Shown here piece after piece: positions 1-5,113 of a DNA stretch of 11,821 nt. The DNA lies in the NCBI GenBank assembly GCA_964361075.1, contig CAYHZL010000112.1, positions 1 to 11,821 on the forward strand. Reading direction: 5' to 3'. A program made the translations under genes and the position numbers. The notes under the pieces were generated by a model. That model was not told the DNA's origin, searched no databases, and saw only the letters and a program-made list of their open reading frames with translations. Source of the stretch: CAYHZL01 sp964361075. Its GTDB lineage: Bacteria > Bacteroidota > Ignavibacteria > UBA10030 > UBA8401. Every line of letters starts with the position of its first letter. The stretch's first letter is position 1.

Positions 1-80
1 GGGCGAGGGGGATTTCTTTATTTACTTAGGAAATACTGAAATTACAAAAAACACGATGAGGAGTTACGAAAAAAAATAAT

Positions 81-578
81 TTACATCTCTGCAAGTTTTT
101 TTAAAGCGTCTCCGGTTACACGAAACATTGTCCACTCATCCATCGGCACTGCGCCGAGTTTTGTGTAAAATTGAATGGACTGTTCGTTCCAATCTAACAC
201 AGACCACTCTACTCTTCCACAGTTGCGTTCAACAGCAATCATTGCAAGATGCACAAGCAATGTCTTGCCGATAGCATGTCCGCGCAAATGAGGAAACACA
301 AACAAGTCTTCTAAATATATTCCCGGCTTTGCAAGAAACGTTGAATAGTTGTGAAAGAATAACGCAAACCCTGCGGGTTCATTCTTGTAATGAGCGATGA
401 GCACTTCGGCAAATATTTTTTCACCGAATAATGTACTGCGCAGCGCTTCTTCTGTTGCAACACATTCGTGCGAAAGTTTTTCATAGTCTGCCAATCCCCG
501 AATCAATACAAGGATAAGCGGAATATCATCTTCTGTTGCCATGCGAATAGCAATATCACTCTTCATCGTATTCATCAT
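81..578 (-). CDS. GNAT N-acetyltransferase, spermidine/spermine (diamine) acetyltransferase-like
   Basis: A 165-residue GNAT-fold protein that would transfer acetyl from acetyl-CoA to an amine. The layout follows the SSAT/diamine acetyltransferase subfamily. Residues 88-94 (YLEDLFV) match the SSAT strand carrying the substrate-binding Glu (E90 here), residues 99-104 (RGHAIG) form the acetyl-CoA pyrophosphate loop, and residues 134-143 (SIQFYTKLGA) carry the expected general-acid Tyr (Y138). Length is typical of the family. No signal peptide is seen, so it should be cytoplasmic. Its start overlaps the stop of the upstream cupin gene by four bases (ATGA), so it is probably the last gene of the five-gene run that begins at 3109. 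Met2 and Met5 are alternative starts. The substrate could be a polyamine, thialysine or another small amine; the subfamily is fairly sure and the substrate is not. Confidence 0.88.
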   Translation of the reverse strand: MMNTMKSDIAIRMATEDDIPLILVLIRGLADYEKLSHECVATEEALRSTLFGEKIFAEVLIAHYKNEPAGFALFFHNYSTFLAKPGIYLEDLFVFPHLRGHAIGKTLLVHLAMIAVERNCGRVEWSVLDWNEQSIQFYTKLGAVPMDEWTMFRVTGDALKKLAEM

Positions 579-1087
579 TCTTTTGTAAAAGAAAAAATTA
601 GTTCTTTGTGTTGAGGAAAAAGCACGGCAAAATTTTTTCGCTCTGCAAGTTCGAAATCTGCAAAATCAAATCCCGGCGCAACAACGCAACTCACCAAGCC
701 GTACGAATGTTCTTCTTCCACAATTGCACTGAACCAGTGTTCCGCAGGAATGATACAGCACAATTGTTGTCCGTCGTCCACCTCAGTGCCGAGAGTAATT
801 GTTGTAAGAGTGCCGTTGGGAGCAATAACGTGTACTACAATCGCGCTTCCCGCGTGAAAATACCACAACTCATCCGAACGCAAGCGATGAAAATGAGAGC
901 GCTGGTTGCTCTTCAACAAAAAATAAATTGACGTTGCGAGCGATCTCGAACCGGAATAGTGCGGTGGCAATGCACTGTGTGGAATATTTGTGTTCGCACG
1001 ATATACTTCGGAATAAAATCCTCCTTCGGGATGCGGAAGAAGATGAAGTGCAGAAATCCATTGTTCAGCAGAAAATTCTGATTGCAT
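575..1087 (-). CDS. DUF985 / cupin_5 family protein
   Basis: A 170-residue single-domain cupin of the DUF985 family. The N-terminus holds the family motif L-x-P-H-P-E-G-G-F-Y (residues 16-25). The metal-site region follows at 65-78 (H65, H67, E73, H78 within SHFHRLRSDELWYFHAG), then H117, and the closing signature VAPGFDFADFELAER at 136-150. This agrees end to end with the family, so the gene looks intact. The reaction is not established for DUF985 in general; sugar epimerase-like or dioxygenase-like roles are only suggested by the fold. The start codon lies one base after the stop of the SGNH hydrolase gene, and its stop overlaps the start of the acetyltransferase, so translation is likely coupled to both neighbours. 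Confidence 0.9.
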   Translation of the reverse strand: MQSEFSAEQWISALHLLPHPEGGFYSEVYRANTNIPHSALPPHYSGSRSLATSIYFLLKSNQRSHFHRLRSDELWYFHAGSAIVVHVIAPNGTLTTITLGTEVDDGQQLCCIIPAEHWFSAIVEEEHSYGLVSCVVAPGFDFADFELAERKNFAVLFPQHKELIFSFTKE

Positions 1088-1088
1088 A

Positions 1089-1790
1089 TTATTTTGTTGA
1101 AGAAGAAAATAAATTCATGGCGGAAAATATTTTCATCATTTCGTGCGCGACAAAAATATTCCCATTATCATTTAAGTGAACACCATCATTGGTAAGAATA
1201 TTTTCTTTTTTATTTTCCGGATTGTGCAACGATTCGTATGTAACAAACGCAGAATGCAAGTCGCACAATGTTGCATTGGTTGTGGCAGCAACTTTTCTGC
1301 TGATCGCGCTGTATTCATGCAACATTGCATCTTGCGGATTATCCCCATCGTTCTTTTCTCCGATCACACTTGGTGTGCAAAGAATTACTTGTGCACCGAG
1401 TGTCTGAATTTTCCCGATAATATCTTTCAAGCCTGCTTCAAACATTTCTTTTGTCGTTCCTTTGGCATTTGGCAAAACCCAATGCCACACATCGTTAATA
1501 CCAATGTAGATAACAACAAGTGTTGGTTTTTTTGAAAGCACATCGCGTTCAAGACGCGCTTGCAAATCGGTTACTTTATGCCCGCTAATTCCGGCGCCAA
1601 TAAGTTCTACCGTACTATCAAGTGTACGGATGCTATCTCGTAGCAGAGAAATATATCCTTTTGGTTCAACACCAAGTTCTGTAATTGAATCACCAAAGAA
1701 AATTATACGATAATGTTTTCCATTTTTAAGTTGAGCTGTTAACGAAGAAGAAAAAAGTATTACAAAAAAAAGCGTGTACATGATTTTCAT
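1089..1790 (-). CDS. secreted SGNH/GDSL-family hydrolase
   Basis: A 233-residue SGNH hydrolase (esterase, lipase, thioesterase or carbohydrate deacetylase class). Residues 1-20 form a signal peptide (charged start, hydrophobic core, then SLTAQ), so the enzyme should be exported. All family blocks are visible: block I FFGDSITELG with nucleophile S35, block II Gly around 67-70 (GAGISG), block III GIND with N99, and block V DGVH with D202 and H205 completing the catalytic set. This is the rhamnogalacturonan acetylesterase/TAP-like arrangement, but the substrate cannot be read from sequence. The ATG shares one base with the stop of the MOSC gene (TAATG), which indicates coupling, and the cupin gene follows after one base. 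Confidence 0.9.
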   Translation of the reverse strand: MKIMYTLFFVILFSSSLTAQLKNGKHYRIIFFGDSITELGVEPKGYISLLRDSIRTLDSTVELIGAGISGHKVTDLQARLERDVLSKKPTLVVIYIGINDVWHWVLPNAKGTTKEMFEAGLKDIIGKIQTLGAQVILCTPSVIGEKNDGDNPQDAMLHEYSAISRKVAATTNATLCDLHSAFVTYESLHNPENKKENILTNDGVHLNDNGNIFVAHEMMKIFSAMNLFSSSTK

Positions 1791-2605
1791 TATTTCATTT
1801 CCAAAATTTCAATGGTATCGCCAACAGAAATACTTCCCGTTTTTTCAGCAACGACATTTTGACCAAACATTACTTTGTTGTTGATGGTACGAAATGTTGC
1901 AAGCGTGGCAAGCGGTTCCGAAGAACGTCTTTCTGCAGTGAGTTGATTCGTTGTCGTTACCACACATCGAGAGCACGGTTTAACAGGATGAAAAATAATA
2001 TTGTTGATGCGAATCGTTTTCCATCTGTCTTCTGCAAACGGCTCGCATCCGTGCACAACAATGTTCGGACGAAAACGATTCATCGGTACAGGTTCTGCAA
2101 GTTTACTGTTGAGCATTTCAAGCGATGCTTCCGAAATAAGCAGAAACGGAAACGCATCAGCAAAAGCGGTGCGCTCGTTGTTATGCGCGTATGTTGTATC
2201 AACGCGGCGAATACTTTCGTTAGGAAAAAATACGAGTTTGCAATTCACTTTTAGAAACGCACTGAACCACTCGTCTGCTTCATTGGAGACACGTACAACC
2301 TGTACACTATCATCCCAGATTGTTACAGTGGATAACGAATGATGTTCAACTAACAATGGAATTGAAAGTGTCTGCATGAACGGCGCTTTAACCAATAATT
2401 CTTTTTTCGTTATGCTTGGCGAAATGAGCGCCATGCGCGGATATTCGCGTTGTGTCAAAAACTTATTATGCTCGTTCACCAGCATCCACCGGCGATCAAA
2501 TTGTAATCCCCGTTCCTCAACAATACTGCTTGTCAGTGAAATTCCTCGCGCAGATTTGATAGGATACATATTCAACTGACTGAGAATGGTTCTATTATTG
2601 TTCAT
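1790..2605 (-). CDS. MOSC domain protein (YcbX/mARC type), molybdenum-cofactor-dependent reductase-like
   Basis: A 271-residue protein with an N-terminal MOSC beta-barrel domain (about 8-125, opening with the usual L-x-x-Y-P-I-K-S-x-R-G motif) and a MOSC domain (about 140-268). Cys214 in C-S-R-C-V-V-T-T matches the cysteine that binds the molybdenum cofactor in mARC/YcbX proteins, and N-R-F-R-P-N at 176-181 is also a family motif. Members with these residues reduce N-hydroxylated compounds with electrons from a partner. No ferredoxin domain is fused here, unlike E. coli YcbX, so a separate donor is implied. The start is uncertain: ATG at 2603-2605 sits inside a heptanucleotide repeat with no Shine-Dalgarno sequence, and Met13 is the only nearby alternative but would cut the first strand. 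It overlaps the SGNH gene by one base. Confidence 0.88.
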   Translation of the reverse strand: MNNNRTILSQLNMYPIKSARGISLTSSIVEERGLQFDRRWMLVNEHNKFLTQREYPRMALISPSITKKELLVKAPFMQTLSIPLLVEHHSLSTVTIWDDSVQVVRVSNEADEWFSAFLKVNCKLVFFPNESIRRVDTTYAHNNERTAFADAFPFLLISEASLEMLNSKLAEPVPMNRFRPNIVVHGCEPFAEDRWKTIRINNIIFHPVKPCSRCVVTTTNQLTAERRSSEPLATLATFRTINNKVMFGQNVVAEKTGSISVGDTIEILEMK

Positions 2606-2632
2606 TGCTCATTGTTAATTGATAATTGAATC
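2606..2632. repeat. heptanucleotide repeat array 1
   Basis: The short gap between the DinB-like stop and the MOSC start is built of degenerate 7-base units. Read on the minus strand they are CAATTAT, CAATTAA, CAATGAG, CAATGAA and CAATAAT. The array continues into the first codons of the MOSC gene, and the MOSC start codon is formed by one of the units. No ribosome binding site is present within it. Confidence 0.7.
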
Positions 2633-3109
2633 TTACCATCCTTTTGTATTACGCAATCCCATAATGTGACCGATATGTTTTTTTCCGTGGTTGGAATAAA
2701 TAACTAACTGCGATTCCAATGTTACGGCGCCACGCTCTGGATGAATTGCTGTTTTGATCCATTCATGTTCTTGCACTGCCTGTAACAACACAGTCCATCG
2801 CTCGTGTAAGCCGCGAAGAATTGTGAGCGAGCTCGCAAGAGGAAGTTTTGCATCGGCGGTTACTGCCCACGCATCTTGGTTGTATGCTTTTAACGGCGGA
2901 TTATTTTCTGTAAGAATTAATTTCATTCTCACAAATGCGTTAATGTGTGAATCAGCCAAATGATGTACCACTTGCCGCACCGTCCATCCGCCATCGCGGT
3001 ACGGTGTATCAAGTTGTGCATCGTTCAATCCTTGTATTGCGACTTCAAGCTCGGCAGAAAGCGACTGAATTTTTGTAATCATCTCATTGCGTTCTTGTTG
3101 TGTTGCCAT
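2633..3109 (-). CDS. DinB/YfiT-family putative metal-dependent hydrolase (bacillithiol-transferase-like)
   Basis: A 158-residue four-helix-bundle protein of the DinB/YfiT superfamily. The closest recognisable subgroup is YfiT/BstA: residues 42-60 (WTVRQVVHHLADSHINAFV) and 138-149 (YSNHGKKHIGHI) carry the three-histidine metal site, best assigned to H49 or H50 with H141 and H145. Family members bind a divalent metal and several are thiol-dependent S-transferases (bacillithiol, mycothiol), so this may be a thiol transferase; the thiol is not known here. The start is well supported: AAAGGA lies at a normal distance upstream of the ATG, and a promoter-like sequence lies just beyond. It is the first gene of the run ending at 81, and the only one of the five with a clear ribosome site. 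Confidence 0.85.
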   Translation of the reverse strand: MATQQERNEMITKIQSLSAELEVAIQGLNDAQLDTPYRDGGWTVRQVVHHLADSHINAFVRMKLILTENNPPLKAYNQDAWAVTADAKLPLASSLTILRGLHERWTVLLQAVQEHEWIKTAIHPERGAVTLESQLVIYSNHGKKHIGHIMGLRNTKGW

Positions 3110-3134
3110 AGTATTGTCCTTTCATAAATGAAAA

Positions 3135-3162
3135 ATTTTAGTAATGTACTGATGTTACGCAA
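3135..3162 (-). promoter_or_regulatory. candidate sigma-70-type promoter for the DinB-to-GNAT run
   Basis: On the minus strand, TTGCGT (3162-3157) and TAAAAT (3140-3135) are separated by 16 bases. The -10 box matches the consensus at five of six positions and the -35 box at three. The -10 box ends 25 bases before the DinB-like ATG, leaving room for its AAAGGA ribosome site. The -35 part lies inside a 16-bp sequence repeated at 5058-5073. This is read by eye and has not been tested. Confidence 0.4.
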
Positions 3163-3163
3163 A
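3148..3163 (-). repeat. dispersed 16-bp repeat, copy 1
   Basis: The minus strand reads TTTGCGTAACATCAGT here, identical over 16 bases to the plus strand at 5058-5073. Both copies are intergenic and in opposite orientation. A shorter near copy (12 of 13 bases) occurs at 5100-5112. Confidence 0.65.
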
Positions 3164-3225
3164 GTTCAACTTTTGTGAGAAAAAAGAACGATTTAAAGAA
3201 TAAATAATAGAACACGTGAGCGAAG

Positions 3226-3261
3226 TCCCGAAGGGATGGCTTCGCCGCCATCCCTTCGGGA
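3226..3261. repeat. REP-like perfect hairpin, 15-bp stem
   Basis: TCCCGAAGGGATGGC (3226-3240) pairs perfectly with its complement at 3247-3261 across the loop TTCGCC. No T-tract follows on either strand, so it is more like a repetitive extragenic palindrome than an intrinsic terminator. It is GC-rich against AT-rich surroundings and lies upstream of the DinB-like gene and downstream of the GNAT gene ending at 3476. Confidence 0.8.
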
Positions 3262-3278
3262 GATAACTCTGATTTTGA

Positions 3279-3474
3279 AAAATTTTGTAACTATGAGCGT
3301 GGAAAATTAAAAATTCGTTCGCCGCGGCGAATCACTCACTCTTTTTTTTTCCACCTTTGTAAATACGACCCCCTCTCTTTCTCTTCCCCTGTTAGGGGGA
3401 GAGGACATATTCCCTCCCCTAAAAGGGGAGGGACAAAGGGTGGGGTTATTTTCGCTGAGTAGTTACAAAATTTT
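3279..3474. mobile_element. MITE-like element with perfect 15-bp inverted ends
   Basis: AAAATTTTGTAACTA at 3279-3293 is the exact reverse complement of 3460-3474. Just inside, ATGAGCG (left) and CGCTGAG (right) extend the symmetry imperfectly. The 196-bp interior holds the palindrome TTCGCCGCGGCGAA (3318-3331) and two hairpins: CTCTTCCCCT/AGGGGGAGAG (3381-3403, one wobble pair) and a perfect TCCCTCCCCT/AGGGGAGGGA (3411-3433). There is no coding capacity for a transposase. The right end stops one base from the stop codon of the GNAT gene at 3476. No clear target-site duplication is visible. Together with 3226-3261, this fills the gene-free stretch 3110-3475. Confidence 0.6.
3318..3332. repeat. 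TTCGCCGCGGCGAA palindrome, copy 1
   Basis: A perfect 14-bp palindrome followed by T. The same 15 bases occur at 7810-7824 and 11113-11127, always between genes. It lies inside the inverted-end element here. Confidence 0.85.
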
Positions 3475-3475
3475 A

Positions 3476-3964
3476 TCATAATGAAATGGATGTTGTATTT
3501 AAGATGAGTTCCATGCAAACAGATGAACACGCTTGGTTATCGTAGTACGGAGGAATAATTGTGAAACCAAGTTTTTTATATAACTGACTTGCGCTCTGCA
3601 TGGTTTCTTCCACCGTATCCAATACCATACGAGTGTAGCCGATTGTGTGACCTTCTTCAATTATTTTTATAGTGAGCGCTTTTCCAATTTTTGCACCACG
3701 AAACTGCGGTCGAACAAAGAGACGTTTCATTTCACATGTTGTTGCATCAAGCGCACGAAGCGCAACACAACCTGCAATAGTTCCATCGTATTCCGCAAGC
3801 AATAATCGTCCAGATGGCGGCGCATAGTTGCCCGGTAGTTCAGCAAGTTCTTTATCGAAACCTTGAAAGCACAAACTGAAATTCAGCGACTGTGCATATT
3901 CCATAAAGAGTGTGCGAATTATTTCTATCTGTGTTTGTGAAGTTGCAGGTAGTAATTGTATCAC
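3476..3964 (-). CDS. GNAT family N-acetyltransferase
   Basis: A 162-residue GNAT protein. The acetyl-CoA motif is at 78-96 (E-M-K-R-L-F-V-R-P followed by FRGAKIGKAL), then LDTVEETMQSASQLYKKLGF at 115-134, ending with the P-P-Y-Y-D-N segment (138-143) common in a widespread stand-alone subfamily. The acceptor substrate is unknown. The start is GTG at 3964-3962, three bases after the CPBP protease stop; the next in-frame Met is residue 21, which would remove the first helix, so GTG is preferred. Translation probably depends on termination of the protease gene. The TGA stop is followed after one base by the end of a MITE-like element, which may have fixed the 3' end of the transcript. Confidence 0.87.
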   Translation of the reverse strand: MIQLLPATSQTQIEIIRTLFMEYAQSLNFSLCFQGFDKELAELPGNYAPPSGRLLLAEYDGTIAGCVALRALDATTCEMKRLFVRPQFRGAKIGKALTIKIIEEGHTIGYTRMVLDTVEETMQSASQLYKKLGFTIIPPYYDNQACSSVCMELILNTTSISL

Positions 3965-3967
3965 TTT

Positions 3968-4978
3968 TCAAAATTTCCAATTTATACCAAAAACGAAATT
4001 ACTTTCTCTGGGATTTCTATAAAACTCAATCAGGTTGTTAATCCAATCAACCCAGAAATGTGTTGCGATAGTTTCGCCAAGATCGTAGCCATTATTTTTG
4101 TAGCGATAACTAAAATATATTCCGGCTATTGTTGCTGACAATATTTTTTGTGGACCGTCTTTAAAATGATATAACCCGAACAGCACTGACGATGTTCCAA
4201 TAGCAATAGAAGGGTTATATTGTTCTGTTAACTCAGTTTGAATAGCACCACGAAAGAACATTTCTTCACCTGATGCAACCAGCAAATAACGCGGTACGTT
4301 TACCGCACCGAATGTTGCTGCGGCATTGTTTGGAGAATAATATTTATCGAACAGCATAATATTTTGTGCAGAAGAAAGCGGTTTACTTCCATTAGAAAAA
4401 TAATATTCAAGTGCCGCACCACTGAGAACGGGAACAAAAACCCAAGGGTTGAACAAATACTTTGGCTTAAAAGGAGAAAGTACCAAACTAAAAACACCAT
4501 CATCATTAAATGTTACTTTGTTTATGCTAGAAGTTTTATTGTGTAATCCCCGATAAGCAGAATAAAAATCAATCATACTTATATATGATGCAACGCCTTG
4601 AGTAATAAACGCATATGAGTTATTAGCAAAGGATGTTTTGGTGTTCCTATATAATCTGTCGGTAGGATTATCATAATTATTAAAAGAGGCTTTGTCTGCT
4701 TCTTCATGAAATTTACTAGTTATCTCATAAAGACCGGCTTCGCTTACAAAGAAAGCAGTACCCGTAATCCAATCTTTTTGTGCAAAATGTCCTATTCCAA
4801 AGAATGGCAGTGGATAATTAGCAAGCATAGAAAAACTTTTTATGAAAACACCTGTTTTAATATAAAAGAATGGAACCGACTGTTCTTTTTTAAAATCTGT
4901 GTGATATATACTGTCGTTTGCGCTTTGTGCAGAAGAAAATTGAATAGTGACAACCAAACTCAAAAATATTTTTTTCAT
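3968..4978 (-). CDS. CPBP-family intramembrane glutamic endopeptidase with N-terminal extra domain
   Basis: A 336-residue membrane protein. The C-terminal half has the three CPBP (CAAX protease and bacteriocin-processing, ABI) motifs, numbered from the chosen start: E238-E239-x3-R243, F267-x3-H271, and H307-x3-D311. Members cleave prenylated or other peptides in the membrane. Residues 1-20 look like a signal peptide. A segment near 55-85 (Y-P-L-P-F-F-G-I-G-H-F followed by W-I-T-G-T-A-F-F) loosely resembles the DUF5683-type membrane domain. The open frame extends 12 codons further, to 5014, but those codons lie in a hairpin repeat and lack a hydrophobic export signal, so the MKKIFLSLVV start at 4978-4976 is preferred. 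The substrate is unknown; the gene is coupled to the GNAT gene downstream. Confidence 0.83.
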   Translation of the reverse strand: MKKIFLSLVVTIQFSSAQSANDSIYHTDFKKEQSVPFFYIKTGVFIKSFSMLANYPLPFFGIGHFAQKDWITGTAFFVSEAGLYEITSKFHEEADKASFNNYDNPTDRLYRNTKTSFANNSYAFITQGVASYISMIDFYSAYRGLHNKTSSINKVTFNDDGVFSLVLSPFKPKYLFNPWVFVPVLSGAALEYYFSNGSKPLSSAQNIMLFDKYYSPNNAAATFGAVNVPRYLLVASGEEMFFRGAIQTELTEQYNPSIAIGTSSVLFGLYHFKDGPQKILSATIAGIYFSYRYKNNGYDLGETIATHFWVDWINNLIEFYRNPRESNFVFGINWKF

Positions 4979-4990
4979 AAAACTAATGTA

Positions 4991-5047
4991 GGCGCGGATG
5001 GAAATCCGTGCCATGTATTTAAATTTGGAACGGTCTTTCGACCGTTC
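4991..5047. repeat. tandem REP-like hairpins
   Basis: Two hairpins stand side by side between the M28 stop and the CPBP start. GGCGCGGAT (4991-4999) pairs with ATCCGTGCC (5004-5012) with one G-T wobble across loop GGAA. GAACGGTC (5028-5035) pairs perfectly with GACCGTTC (5040-5047) across loop TTTC. No T-run follows, so a protein-independent terminator is unlikely. They resemble repetitive extragenic palindromes. Confidence 0.75.
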
Positions 5048-5057
5048 TTACATCATG

Positions 5058-5112
5058 TTTGCGTAACATCAGTTAGTAATTATAACACCAAGATTCTATG
5101 TAACTTCAGTTA
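5058..5112 (+). repeat. dispersed 16-bp repeat, copy 2, plus near-duplicate
   Basis: TTTGCGTAACATCAGT (5058-5073) matches the minus strand of 3148-3163 exactly. GTAACATCAGTTA (5063-5075) recurs as GTAACTTCAGTTA (5100-5112), 12 of 13 identical, just before the M28 stop codon. On the plus strand TTGCGT and TATAAC are 16 bases apart, giving a promoter-like look directed antisense into the peptidase gene. Confidence 0.6.
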
Positions 5113-5113
5113 T

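Noticed and set aside
1..80. Left-edge stretch with TGAGGAGTTAC at 57-67, similar to the TGAGTAGTTAC element end
   Set aside because: Only one end is visible and there is no palindrome nearby within the window; too little to call an element. No terminator is seen for the GNAT gene here.
3226..3261. Hairpin as an intrinsic terminator for the GNAT gene
   Set aside because: No T-run follows the stem on either strand.
3336..3530. 64-codon open frame on the minus strand
   Set aside because: It is translation of the GC-rich hairpin repeats and overlaps the 3' end of the GNAT gene; its Pro/Gly/Glu-rich content is a repeat artefact.
3968..4978. CPBP gene as part of a bacteriocin or abortive-infection system
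   Set aside because: No precursor peptide, transporter, toxin or other defence gene is adjacent; the neighbours are a GNAT gene and a peptidase.
4979..5014. Twelve extra N-terminal codons on the CPBP gene
   Set aside because: They are read from a hairpin repeat and would precede a normal signal peptide.
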